A DNA stretch of 41,236 nt. It comes from Dehalococcoidia bacterium (GTDB taxonomy: Bacteria; Chloroflexota; Dehalococcoidia; Lucifugimonadales; UBA1127). A model generated the notes under the pieces. That model did no database searches. It was not told where the DNA came from and saw only the letters and a list, made by a program, of their open reading frames with translations. How positions within the stretch are numbered: position 1 is the first letter of the stretch; each line of letters starts with the position of its first letter. The stretch spans positions 1 through 41,236 of the forward strand of contig JAPYRQ010000008.1 in NCBI GenBank assembly GCA_029936935.1. Reading direction: 5' to 3'. A program made the position numbers and the translations under genes. Of this stretch, positions 25,688 to 33,532 are shown piece by piece.

Positions 25688-26617
25688 TTACCCGAGTTTC
25701 ACGGTGCTCAACCGCTGCTGGAACTCCGCTGCGGTGAAGCTGTACTCCTGGGTACCCGTTACCTCAACGGCGAATGAGGCACACACGCTGCCCATCAACG
25801 CCGCTTCGGCCAGGTCTTTGCCCTCGATGAGGCCCTTGATGAGCCCACCGCGGTAGGAGTCGCCTGCACCTGTCGGATCCAAAACCTGCTTCGGCTTCAC
25901 CACGGGGATGGTGGTGGACTTGTCACCGGTGGTGATCACCGAGCCTTCTTCGCCCTTGGTCGTGATGACCGACTTCGCCAGCTTGCCCAGGGCCGCCATG
26001 TCCAGCCCCGTGGTGTTGGTGATAAGCCCCATCTCGTAGTCGTTGGCGATCAGGATGTCCGCACCATCGATGCACTCTTTAAGGCCGTCGCCTGTCCAGA
26101 TGGGCAGTGACTGGCCGGGATCGAAGATGTAGCGGATGCCCCTTTCCTTGTAGATGCGACTGTAGTTGATCATGTCGTCCAGGTTGCCGGGCGATATCAT
26201 GCCAATGCTCTCCTCAGGCTTGTAGCTGCTGAAATCGAAGTCGGACGTGAACATCATCGCTCCGGGATGGAAACCGGTGATCTGGTTGTCGCCCATGTCG
26301 GTAGTGATGTAGGCCCCTGCCGTCGGCTGGTCATCAATCACCTTGATGCCGCTCTTCGGCACTGAATTCTTTTCCATCCACCCATAGTACCGGGAGTAGT
26401 CGTAGCCGATGGTTGCCAGGGTGTGGGGCTGCTCACCAAGGAGTACCAGGCAGTAGGAGATGTTGCCGGCAGTGCCGCCAGGTCGCTCCACGAGGCTATC
26501 CACGTTGAAGCTGACGTTCAGATTGTGGATCTTGTCAGGCATGATGTGGTCTGAGAATCGACCGGGGAAGTTCATGATGCGGTCATAGGCTAGAGAACCG
26601 GACACAAAGATATTCAT
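25688..26617 (-). CDS. PfkB family carbohydrate/nucleoside kinase
   Basis: Sugar or nucleoside kinase of the PfkB/ribokinase family, 309 aa. The N-terminal region has the glycine motif VERPGGTAGNISYCLVLLG (about 43-61); the C-terminal signature DPTGAGDSYRGGLIKGL (about 242-258) carries the catalytic aspartate and anion hole. The overall sequence, including GSLAYDRIMNFPGRFSDHI, is close to the adenosine kinase-like subgroup, but the substrate is not certain. AGGAGCAAC precedes the ATG. It lies 53 bases upstream of moaD on the same strand. Confidence 0.9.
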   Translation of the reverse strand: MNIFVSGSLAYDRIMNFPGRFSDHIMPDKIHNLNVSFNVDSLVERPGGTAGNISYCLVLLGEQPHTLATIGYDYSRYYGWMEKNSVPKSGIKVIDDQPTAGAYITTDMGDNQITGFHPGAMMFTSDFDFSSYKPEESIGMISPGNLDDMINYSRIYKERGIRYIFDPGQSLPIWTGDGLKECIDGADILIANDYEMGLITNTTGLDMAALGKLAKSVITTKGEEGSVITTGDKSTTIPVVKPKQVLDPTGAGDSYRGGLIKGLIEGKDLAEAALMGSVCASFAVEVTGTQEYSFTAAEFQQRLSTVKLG

Positions 26618-26757
26618 GTTGCTCCTGTGTGGTGTGGTTTTGTGCGGAGCTTAAGGCTAGCTTGGGTAGATGGGTGTGTCAACGATGGCGAGGCGGAAGT
26701 AAGAGGCACCTGATGGTAGTGCTTTGTAGAGAATTCGCCGATTTGCGGTGGATTGGG

Positions 26758-27087
26758 CTAATTCTTCGCAGAAGCCCCCGATGTTGGACCTGCATCTCGT
26801 CGTCGTCCCCGCCTGCGGTTCCAGCCCATGACAACAAGCAACTCACCCACAGAGGCGTTGCTCACATCGTCCTTTAGAGGGACATCCGGATGGATCTGGT
26901 AGGAGTTCTGCCTACCGGTCTTCGTCTTGGTGACATAGCCGGCTTCCTCCAGATCATTGATGATCTTATGCGCTGCCCGCTCCGTGATGCCGGAAGCGTC
27001 ACCAATCTCCCTTGCAGTCCGCCCTAGGCGCATTGCGATGATTGCAAGAACCCTTCCGTGGTTTGTTATGAACGACCAATCAGCCAT
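26758..27087 (-). CDS. Winged-helix transcriptional regulator
   Basis: Small DNA-binding protein of 109 aa. The N-terminus WSFITNHGRVLAIIAMRLGRTAREIGDASGITERAAHKIINDLEEAGYVTKTKTGRQNSYQI forms a MarR/HTH-type winged helix (about residues 4-66), with the recognition helix around ITERAAHKIIND. The C-terminal 25 residues are Arg-rich then small polar (RRRGRRR). It faces away from the EamA transporter across a 300-base gap and may regulate it or the upstream genes. GGAAGG is about 11 bases from the ATG. Confidence 0.8.
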   Translation of the reverse strand: MADWSFITNHGRVLAIIAMRLGRTAREIGDASGITERAAHKIINDLEEAGYVTKTKTGRQNSYQIHPDVPLKDDVSNASVGELLVVMGWNRRRGRRRDAGPTSGASAKN

Positions 27088-27387
27088 GAGAAAAAGCCTT
27101 CCTCTTCATTGACGCTAACGCCTTAATACTGTAGCATAAAACCTGAACTGTATTTCATGTTTTATTTATGACGTATTAATAATCCTGTAAAAATATTCAA
27201 CGCTTACCTAACAGTGATTCCAGTTCATTGGTCAGCGTTCTTTTTTAGACCGCGCCAGTATTGGCAAAAACGATGGTCTTTGTCAAGCAGGATTTAGGTG
27301 AACCCCGTGGCAATTATCGAGCGAACGCACCATTGGGTGCCGGCGTTTTAGAGTCAGCTACAACACTAATCGGATAGGTAGGATCAA
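27088..27387. other. Divergent intergenic region, regulator/EamA
   Basis: Three hundred bases with no coding sequence. The left part (27110-27200) is AT-rich, with TGTAGCATAAAAC and TATTAATAATCC that could hold promoter elements for either side. An orphan intrinsic terminator on the plus strand lies at 27199-27246. The rest, up to the EamA start, is unremarkable. Confidence 0.4.
27199..27246 (+). terminator. Orphan intrinsic terminator, possible leader attenuator
   Basis: AACGCTTACC (27199-27208) pairs with GGTCAGCGTT (27230-27239) with one internal mismatch, followed by CTTTTTT. No plus-strand gene precedes it for 3 kb, so it could end a short leader or small RNA upstream of the EamA gene. 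No small RNA was demonstrated. Confidence 0.55.
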
Positions 27388-28254
27388 TTGGCGGTAGAGA
27401 GTCTTCTCCTGGGTTTGACTGCAGCGGCGATTTTCGGATTCGCCGACCTGATTGCTGTGGTCGTCGCGAGGAGGATACCTCTCGTTCGCTTATTGCTGTG
27501 GGTTCATGTCGGGGCCTTCATCATCGGCGTACCATACTTACTACTGGCTGCTGACCTCGGCGCATTGTCTCCCGGTCACTGGGCTCTCTTTGGCGTTCTC
27601 AGCCTAGTGTTCCTGGGTATGCAGTCAACCTTTTACAAGGGACTTCAGATTGGCCCTGTTGTGCTTGTGAGCCCCATCGTGTCGGCGCATCTGGTCATCG
27701 TCATCCTCCTGTCCACCATCTTTCTTGGCGAGCGGTTGGAATCTGTTCAGATGCTTGGGATCAGCATCGCCATGTTCGGGCTTCTGATGGCAACCATGAC
27801 GTTACAGAGTGACCCATCACGGGGCAGCAACGCGGGTAAAGGCGTCACCTATGCGCTGATTTCCATGGTGGGCGTCGGGGTGTTTATTTTCGCTGTCGGT
27901 GCACTCTCCAAGGAGATCGGCTGGTTCCTTCCCATCTTCTTGGTACGCGCCGGAAGTTTTTTCATCCTCCTCCCTGCGCAGCGGTTCGCTAAAGCTGGAT
28001 CCTGGTGGTCTCCATCACCCAAACTCGTGATGATTGCAATCCTGGTAGGGGCACTTCAGTTCAGCGGCCTGGCTGCGTATGCATCTGGTGCACAGATGGG
28101 CTCTGTCTCTCTGGTGGCGGCAATGTTCTCCATCTACCCGATCATCCCAATGATTGGCGGTGTGATCTTGATGCGTGAGCGGATCGTTCCACGGCAGGCA
28201 GCTGGGTTGGCGTCAGTCTGCGCGGGTTTGCTAGTGCTCGGCATGACATCCTGA
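27388..28254 (+). CDS. EamA/DMT family transporter
   Basis: Drug/metabolite superfamily permease with ten predicted helices built from two EamA repeats, 288 aa. The first repeat begins LLLGLTAAAIFGFADLIAVVVARR; the second begins at about residue 150 (GVTYALISMVGVGVFIFAVGAL). A motif ending each repeat (LGERLESVQMLGISIAMFGLL and MRERIVPRQAAGLASVCAGLL) is typical. The start is TTG 27388, with TAGGTAGGATC upstream; no better start exists. The substrate is unknown. Confidence 0.87.
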   Translation: MAVESLLLGLTAAAIFGFADLIAVVVARRIPLVRLLLWVHVGAFIIGVPYLLLAADLGALSPGHWALFGVLSLVFLGMQSTFYKGLQIGPVVLVSPIVSAHLVIVILLSTIFLGERLESVQMLGISIAMFGLLMATMTLQSDPSRGSNAGKGVTYALISMVGVGVFIFAVGALSKEIGWFLPIFLVRAGSFFILLPAQRFAKAGSWWSPSPKLVMIAILVGALQFSGLAAYASGAQMGSVSLVAAMFSIYPIIPMIGGVILMRERIVPRQAAGLASVCAGLLVLGMTS

Positions 28255-28338
28255 GGATTTCAGTAACAACTTCGCCTGCTGCTAAACGCACTCCACAGTG
28301 AAACCTCCATCTGCTTGATTACGGGCGCCTTCCATCCG

Positions 28339-28359
28339 GGCTGTCTGACATTGACAGCC
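28339..28359. promoter_or_regulatory. Inverted repeat overlapping a TTGACA upstream of the SDR gene
   Basis: GGCTGTC (28339-28345) and GACAGCC (28353-28359) form a perfect 7-base inverted repeat with a seven-base centre. TTGACA (28351-28356) overlaps the right half. It could be an operator at a -35 box; the matching -10 is weak. Confidence 0.35.
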
Positions 28360-28411
28360 TACCTGTGCCCTGTGTACGCTCCCAGCCTAAATACACACTC
28401 AGGAGATACCC

Positions 28412-29176
28412 GTGCAGTTTGAAGGAAAAGTCGCAATCATCACCGGCGCCGCAGGGGGCATCGGCAGTGAAGTTGCAAAGACGTTTGCAGCAGGCGGTTG
28501 CCATGTGGCCGCGCTGGACATCAATGAACCTGCCTTGGAGGCACTGGCGGAGAAGGCTGACGGCCTGCCGGGCCAAGTGACCCCTGTACTGGCTAACGCC
28601 TTCGATCCTGAAGAAGTCCAGAAAGCGGTGGCGTCTGTCCTTAGCTGGACTGGTAGGATAGATATTTTGGTCAACTGCGTTGGCGGCAGTACCGTGATTT
28701 CCAACACTGACCGGCCAGTGGAAGAGTTATCGCTTGAGGAGTGGAAGAAGGTCCTGGATTTCAACCTTGATTCTCCCTTCCTGTTCTGCAAAGAGGTGCT
28801 CCCCCACATGAAGGCGCAAGGCTTTGGGAAGATCGTGAACATGTCGTCGAGGGCAGCCACGGGCTTGGGCGGTTCCCCAGCGCCGTATACAGCGGCTAAG
28901 GCAGGCATTATCGCCATGACTACGCGCATCGCCAATGAAGCTGGCCCCTATGGAGTCAATGTGAACGCCGTGGCCCCGGATACCACGCTCACAGACCGGA
29001 TACTCAACGAACTTTGGACTGACAAACCCGATGCGGATAAGCAGGCATACCTGAACAGTGTGGCCTTGCGCAGAATGGGGCAGCCAGAGGATCAGGCGAA
29101 AGTCATCGCGTTTCTGGCATCGGACGGCGCCGACTTCATATCCGGGCAGACAATCCACGTGAACGGCGGCATGTAA
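28412..29176 (+). CDS. Short-chain dehydrogenase/reductase
   Basis: NAD(P)-dependent oxidoreductase of the classical SDR family, 254 aa. The cofactor-binding TGAAGGIGSEVA motif lies near residues 11-22, with VNCVGGS, catalytic Ser in NMSSRAA, and the YTAAK catalytic pair near residue 157. C-terminal SGQTIHVNGGM is family-typical. An acidic residue at the end of beta-2 (ALDIN) suggests NAD rather than NADP. AGGAGATACCC precedes GTG 28412. The substrate is probably a hydroxy acid or alcohol, not known. Confidence 0.92.
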   Translation: MQFEGKVAIITGAAGGIGSEVAKTFAAGGCHVAALDINEPALEALAEKADGLPGQVTPVLANAFDPEEVQKAVASVLSWTGRIDILVNCVGGSTVISNTDRPVEELSLEEWKKVLDFNLDSPFLFCKEVLPHMKAQGFGKIVNMSSRAATGLGGSPAPYTAAKAGIIAMTTRIANEAGPYGVNVNAVAPDTTLTDRILNELWTDKPDADKQAYLNSVALRRMGQPEDQAKVIAFLASDGADFISGQTIHVNGGM

Positions 29177-29240
29177 ACGCGGCATTGGCCGTGAAAATGC
29201 AGTACTATTGACGGCAATTCACGGGTGAAGGGGGAGAATC

Positions 29241-29693
29241 ATGGCAAGGATAAAGCACATAGCAATCGCAACCGACGATCCGGAGGCCACAGCGAAGTTC
29301 TACATCGAAGGCCTCGGCATGAAGCAGGTAGGCAAGTTGGACACGCCGACGGACGAGGGCTACTACCTCACGGACGGCTACATCAACCTGGCCATCCTGA
29401 AGTTCAAGACTGAGGGGGAAGCCGACACAGAGGGCGGGCCCAAGTGGACGGGCATGCACCACTTCGGCTTCAACGTGGAGACCATGCCGGACGCTGAGGA
29501 AAAGATCTTGGCAGCTGGTGCCAAATTGAAGCGTAAACCGATGGACGCGGATGGTAACCCCCGCACGGGTAACGTTGAAGTGAAGTTCACCGGCCCTGAC
29601 GGCATCACCATCGACCTATCAGAGTTTGGTTGGGTAGGCCAACGTGAAGAGGACGAGGCCCGGGATACTACGCTCAAGGCAGCTAAGGCCTAA
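29241..29693 (+). CDS. VOC/glyoxalase family protein
   Basis: Second vicinal-oxygen-chelate protein in the window, 150 aa. The product begins MARIKHIAIATDDPEATAKFYIEGLGMKQVGK, the first module with metal-binding His; MHHFGFNVETMPDAEEKI opens the second module, and VKFTGPDGITIDLSEFGW holds a late glutamate-like position. It resembles methylmalonyl-CoA epimerase/glyoxalase-type proteins but cannot be assigned. GGGGGAGAATC precedes ATG 29241. It lies 64 bases after the SDR gene. Confidence 0.87.
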   Translation: MARIKHIAIATDDPEATAKFYIEGLGMKQVGKLDTPTDEGYYLTDGYINLAILKFKTEGEADTEGGPKWTGMHHFGFNVETMPDAEEKILAAGAKLKRKPMDADGNPRTGNVEVKFTGPDGITIDLSEFGWVGQREEDEARDTTLKAAKA

Positions 29694-29717
29694 CCGATAA
29701 GTAGGGTTCGCGATTTA

Positions 29718-29756
29718 GGTAACCGTCAGGCACATGAGTGCTAGACTTAGCCCTGC
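29718..29756 (+). repeat. Dispersed hairpin element, copy 16 (3' end of the HpcH/HpaI gene)
   Basis: GGTAACCGTCAGG (29718-29730), CACATG, AGT and a weak stem GCTA-GACT-TAGC (29740-29751) then CCTGCC. The aldolase stop TAA (29747-29749) falls in it. The arm is perfect; the hairpin is shorter than in other copies. Confidence 0.75.
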
Positions 29757-30619
29757 CTGCTTGTGAGACGGTGTCCCTCGTCCAGACCATCGAAGGTCCA
29801 GGCGGGTCTGGTCATGAGGAACCGGTAACCAAGGTCTAAGAGATTGCCAACGTTCTGTTTGAAAACGTGGGGGTGGCCAGCTACCACCCCTGCGTTTTTG
29901 CATATCTCACCTATCTCGCGCAACGCATCCTTGAACTCTTTGTTATCGTACTGCTGTGGGATGCCCATATCGTGGGTAAGATCGGCCTCGCCCACAAGCA
30001 CCACGCCGATGCCAGGCACCTCTGCCAGTACCTCTTGCAAATTACCCAACGCCTCCATGCTCTCGCACATGGTGACTACCACAAGCTCGCCGTCGGGGTT
30101 CAAAGGCCACACATCGCACCGCTGGTAGTACTCGTCTCGTGACAGACCCCAGTACCGTGCTGCGTTGGTTGCTGCGTCGCCCCGAAGTCCCCGTGGCTCG
30201 TAATACGACGAGTTCTTCTTGGCCGGGTATCGACATGCCGCCACGGCGTTGTACGCGTCCTGTACGGTTGTTATCTGCGGCCAGACCACGCCGTACGCGC
30301 CAAGGTCCAGAACCTGCTTGGCGAACCACTGCACGCTCTCTCCACCGTTGGGGGGAATGCGCACCATAGGGGCCACTGCCGGCGCGACCGTCGGCGCATC
30401 GTGTATCTGCTGTCGATGCAGCATGAACTGCATGCTTAGCTGTAAATCCTTGATGTCGTAGGGGTTGTGCTCAAGCTCGTACACGACGCCATCGTATTTG
30501 GTGAATGACAGGTTCACCGCGTTCTCAATGCCAGGCGATGAGAAGGTTGTGAAGGCCGCCGGAGTCTCCTCCAACGCCCGTACGACGCCGTTTAGTCTGT
30601 GTCCTTTACCCGTTGGCAT
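29747..30619 (-). CDS. HpcH/HpaI family aldolase
   Basis: Class II (metal-dependent) aldolase of the HpcH/HpaI (2,4-dihydroxyhept-2-ene-dioate aldolase-like) family, which cleaves 2-keto-4-hydroxy acids. The 290-aa product contains YDGVVYELEHNPYD, PMVRIPPNGGE, MCESMEALGNL (metal Glu) and VVLVGEADLTHDMG (metal Asp), with the conserved barrel order. It sits with FAH-fold genes, often a catabolic partner for ring-cleavage products. AGGA lies about 11 bases before the ATG. The C-terminal RQG ends in a hairpin element. The exact substrate is unknown. Confidence 0.87.
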   Translation of the reverse strand: MPTGKGHRLNGVVRALEETPAAFTTFSSPGIENAVNLSFTKYDGVVYELEHNPYDIKDLQLSMQFMLHRQQIHDAPTVAPAVAPMVRIPPNGGESVQWFAKQVLDLGAYGVVWPQITTVQDAYNAVAACRYPAKKNSSYYEPRGLRGDAATNAARYWGLSRDEYYQRCDVWPLNPDGELVVVTMCESMEALGNLQEVLAEVPGIGVVLVGEADLTHDMGIPQQYDNKEFKDALREIGEICKNAGVVAGHPHVFKQNVGNLLDLGYRFLMTRPAWTFDGLDEGHRLTSRQG

Positions 30620-30657
30620 AGCTATTACATTCCTACTTTGAGTTCCAAATTCGATTC

Positions 30658-30697
30658 GGTAACCGCCAGGTCACTCGGGTCCAGGGCTCGCCCTGGC
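30658..30697 (+). repeat. Dispersed hairpin element, copy 17 (3' end of FAH gene 1)
   Basis: GGTAACCGCCAGG (30658-30670), TCACTC, GGGT and the hairpin CCAGGGC-TC-GCCCTGG (30681-30696). The stop TGA of the FAH gene (30698-30700) follows one base later. Confidence 0.85.
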
Positions 30698-31654
30698 TCA
30701 ACCGCCTTTGGGTTGGAAGGGCCATGTCCCATTGTTGGGTTGCGTCTTCATGCCCTCTCGTCGTTCTGCGTTGAGCTTCGGGTCACGAAGGGCATGGGCG
30801 TCCCACGTACGCTTCAAGCTATCGACCACGTGCTGCGAACTGCGGCCAACCTTTTCGATCTCGATCTCAGCGAAATCGCCGTCCTGCAGTGGACCCAGGT
30901 TGCCGTGGTTGGTGCCTGCAAGAATGAGGTCGCCGGGCTTCAGTGTCATGACGTGCGACAGCGTTGCAATCATGTACGCGATGCTGTGCTCCATATCGCT
31001 GGTGTTGTAGGTCTGGCGCAGCTCTTCGTTGACCCAGTACTTCACATCAAGGTCATTGGGGTTGCTGATTTCATCGGCGGTAGTGATGGCCGGGCCGATG
31101 GGCAGGAACGTATCAAAGCTCTTACCGTAGTCGCCCGGAAGGCTGGCTTCGTCCTCTTGCGGTGCGCGTGCCGACACATCGACAGCGGTGGTGTAGCCGA
31201 ACACAATGCTCAGTGCCTCTGACTCAGAGAGGTTATGCCCCTCTTTGCCGATGACCACGCCCAACTCGGCCTCATGGTTGAAGATGACGGGATGGAAGGT
31301 TGGCAGAACCACAGTCTCGCCAGGGCCGATGATCGCTTCAGGCGACTTGAAGAAGGTCTTCAGGGGGCGCATTGGCTCAATCTTGACGCCCTCCATGTAG
31401 TTTCCGTTACCGGCAAGAATTTTCCCCGGTCGCGGTAGTGGTGCGCAAAGCTTGACCTTGTCCATGGGGATGACCGTGCCGGTGCTCTCCAGGTCTGCCA
31501 GCTTGCTCTTGAGCGAATCGAAGTTGACGATGATCCGCTCCATGTAGTGCTGGGACGAGGATATCTTGTACTGCGACACTGCGTCTGAGATGTCCACCAC
31601 GCCGTCTGCTTTTACGATGCACGGTAGAAACTCGTTATAAAATCCTATCTTCAT
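30698..31654 (-). CDS. Fumarylacetoacetate hydrolase family protein (copy 1)
   Basis: FAH-superfamily protein of 318 aa. These enzymes act on acylpyruvates, 2-keto-4-pentenoates and related diketo acids. The N-terminal 65 residues are variable (MKIGFYNEFLPCIVKADGVVD); the C-terminal FAH domain carries NHEAELGVVIG (metal Glu), FGYTTAVDVSARAP (metal Asp), GKSFDTFLPIGPAI, and a LILAGTNHGNLGPLQDGD motif near residue 255. It is a close paralog of the next gene, with a gap of 91 bases. AGGAGCAATAGA precedes the ATG. The enzymatic substrate is not deducible from sequence. Confidence 0.9.
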   Translation of the reverse strand: MKIGFYNEFLPCIVKADGVVDISDAVSQYKISSSQHYMERIIVNFDSLKSKLADLESTGTVIPMDKVKLCAPLPRPGKILAGNGNYMEGVKIEPMRPLKTFFKSPEAIIGPGETVVLPTFHPVIFNHEAELGVVIGKEGHNLSESEALSIVFGYTTAVDVSARAPQEDEASLPGDYGKSFDTFLPIGPAITTADEISNPNDLDVKYWVNEELRQTYNTSDMEHSIAYMIATLSHVMTLKPGDLILAGTNHGNLGPLQDGDFAEIEIEKVGRSSQHVVDSLKRTWDAHALRDPKLNAERREGMKTQPNNGTWPFQPKGG

Positions 31655-31745
31655 TCTATTGCTCCTAATCTGAGTGAGACTAAAGCCGGTCCATGGCTTG
31701 CCTTATAAACTGCTTGTTCGATAGTTCGCTAGGGAACAAAAAGGG

Positions 31746-32714
31746 CTAGCCTCCCTTGGGCTGGAAGGGCCATGTACCCGCGTTCGGTGTGCCCTTGAGG
31801 CCTTCGCGACGCTCAGCCATCTCGCTTGGCTTGCGGAGTGCGTGGGGATCCCACGTCCGTTTCATGGAGTCCTGGACAAGGTGGCCATTGTGACCGACCT
31901 TCTCAATCTCGATTTCCCCGAAGTCGCCGTCTTGCAGTGGCCCGAGGTTGCCGTGGTTGGTGCCGGCAAGGATGAGGTCGCCGGGCATCAGCGTCATGAC
32001 GTTGGACAGCGTCGCAATCATGTACGCGATGCTGTGCTCCATGTCGCTGGTGTTGTATTCCTGACGAAGTTCCTTGTTGACCCAGTACTTCACGCCCAAG
32101 TTGTTGGGATCGCTGATCTCGTCAGCCGTGATGATGGCTGGGCCGATGGGCAGGAATGTATCGAAGCTCTTGTCGTAGTGGTGAGGTGGTGTTCCGGGGA
32201 CTTCGGCCTCGTCTTCCACCGGTGCGCGAGCGGACACGTCTACCGCGGTGGTGTAGCCGAAGACGTAGCTGAGCGCATCAGCCTCTGAAACCTGTTTGGT
32301 TTCCTTGCCGATGATGACGCCGAGTTCGGCTTCATGGTTGAAGATGACTGGCCTAAACGTTGGGAACACGATTGTGTCTCCAGGGCCGATAACGGCATCA
32401 GGCGATTTGAAGAACGTTCGTAGCGGCCGTGGCGGGTCGATGGGCACGCCCTCCATGTAGTTACCCTCGCCGCAGAGAACCTTGCCGGGTCGTGGCAGCG
32501 GTGCACGCATGCGTACTTTGTCGGCGGGAATGACCGTGCCGGATGCCTCTTGCTGCTGAAGCGATGAACGAATGCCATCGAATCCGGTGATGATTCGCTG
32601 CATCAAGAGTTGGGGCACACCTTCATCCAGGTCTTTCACCTGATCGGTGATATCGACCACACCGTCGTCCTTGACGATGCAGGGGCGATAGTCGTCGTAG
32701 AAACCAATCTTCAT
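31746..32714 (-). CDS. Fumarylacetoacetate hydrolase family protein (copy 2)
   Basis: Second FAH-superfamily gene, 322 aa, paralogous to its downstream neighbour: long identical stretches include FKSPDAVIGPGDT, EELRQxYNTSDMEHS and the C-terminus NxGTWPFQPKGG. Metal ligands NHEAELGVIIG and AVDVSARAPVEDEAE are intact. It differs by a small insertion (EVPGTPPHHYDKSFD) that may line the active site. A longer frame starts at 32756, but GGAGGTAGAC before ATG 32714 and agreement with the paralog's start support the shorter one. The tandem pair suggests recent duplication and divergence in substrate. Confidence 0.9.
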   Translation of the reverse strand: MKIGFYDDYRPCIVKDDGVVDITDQVKDLDEGVPQLLMQRIITGFDGIRSSLQQQEASGTVIPADKVRMRAPLPRPGKVLCGEGNYMEGVPIDPPRPLRTFFKSPDAVIGPGDTIVFPTFRPVIFNHEAELGVIIGKETKQVSEADALSYVFGYTTAVDVSARAPVEDEAEVPGTPPHHYDKSFDTFLPIGPAIITADEISDPNNLGVKYWVNKELRQEYNTSDMEHSIAYMIATLSNVMTLMPGDLILAGTNHGNLGPLQDGDFGEIEIEKVGHNGHLVQDSMKRTWDPHALRKPSEMAERREGLKGTPNAGTWPFQPKGG

Positions 32715-33032
32715 GTCTACCTCCATGCTGTGTGTCGTGTTGAAAAACAGAGCCACACGACTTTGCCTTTGGGGCTTTGGAGTTGGGAGGATATATTCTC
32801 AGCGATGGAGGGTCAAGGGTTGATTACTGTCATCCTGAGGCGACGAGTAGAGCTTACTGCTCACTGAAATTAGGTCCATATGCTGGGGTAGCAGGATGTT
32901 TAACTGCGCGCACTGCCAAAAATTTCAAGTATCCACAACGTTTGCAAAAGCAATTTCATATAGTAGCGTTAGCTAGACGGAGCCATGTTGTCAGATGCTG
33001 GTTTCGATACAAAACGAAGGTTGGAGGACAGC

Positions 33033-33386
33033 ATGGCAAAACTGTCGTATTTACTTGAGTTCACTATCAATGATGGACAGCTAGAGGCGTTCAAGGAAAA
33101 GGCAGCAGGCTATATCAAAGCAGTACAAGCGGGAGAGCCCGGCACCCTCATATACGAGTGGAGCCTTGAAGAGAACGGGAATCGTTGCATGTTGCACGAG
33201 GTATTCGAAAGCTCAGAGGCGCTGTTGACGCATTTTGCGAACGTTGGGCCAAGCCTCCCCGACCTGATAGCCATTGCGCTCATTACCAGGCTTGAGGTCT
33301 TTGGCGATGTGAGCGGTGAAGCACGGGCAGCCGTTGGGACTCTTGGTGCAAAGCACTTTACCGGCTTTGCTGGTTTTACTCGATAG
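33033..33386 (+). CDS. Antibiotic-biosynthesis-monooxygenase-like small protein
   Basis: Small protein of 117 aa with the ferredoxin-like ABM/Dabb fold pattern (KLSYLLEFTINDGQLEAFKEKAAGYIKAVQ, then CMLHEVFESSEALLTHF), similar to antibiotic biosynthesis monooxygenase-domain proteins. Members are often cofactor-free oxygenases, or act as small binding proteins; the substrate is unknown. The frame begins earlier at 32985, but GGAGGACAGC directly precedes ATG 33033. It is followed by a strong bidirectional terminator. The call rests on overall pattern rather than a catalytic residue. Confidence 0.65.
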   Translation: MAKLSYLLEFTINDGQLEAFKEKAAGYIKAVQAGEPGTLIYEWSLEENGNRCMLHEVFESSEALLTHFANVGPSLPDLIAIALITRLEVFGDVSGEARAAVGTLGAKHFTGFAGFTR

Positions 33387-33451
33387 ATTCAACCCTGGGT
33401 AACCAACTCAGACATTGTCGCGGGTTGGGATGCCTGGACTGATTTGTCCAT

Positions 33452-33494
33452 AAAAGAAAGCCTCCAAGCGAATGCTCGGAGGCTTTCTTTTATT
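33452..33494. terminator. Bidirectional intrinsic terminator
   Basis: AAAAGAAAGCCTCC pairs with GGAGGCTTTCTTTT; the inner AGC/GCT stem has a GAAT loop. Runs of T on both strands make it fit both the ABM-like gene (plus) and the histidine kinase gene (minus), which converge here. Confidence 0.88.
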
Positions 33495-33532
33495 ACCATG
33501 TTTCAAACCCAGGATTGGGCCGGAGTGGGCGT

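Noticed and set aside
33398-33443. GGGTAACC after the ABM-like gene resembling the element arm
   Set aside because: The following bases do not give the CAGG-spacer-GGGT-hairpin layout; at best a decayed remnant.
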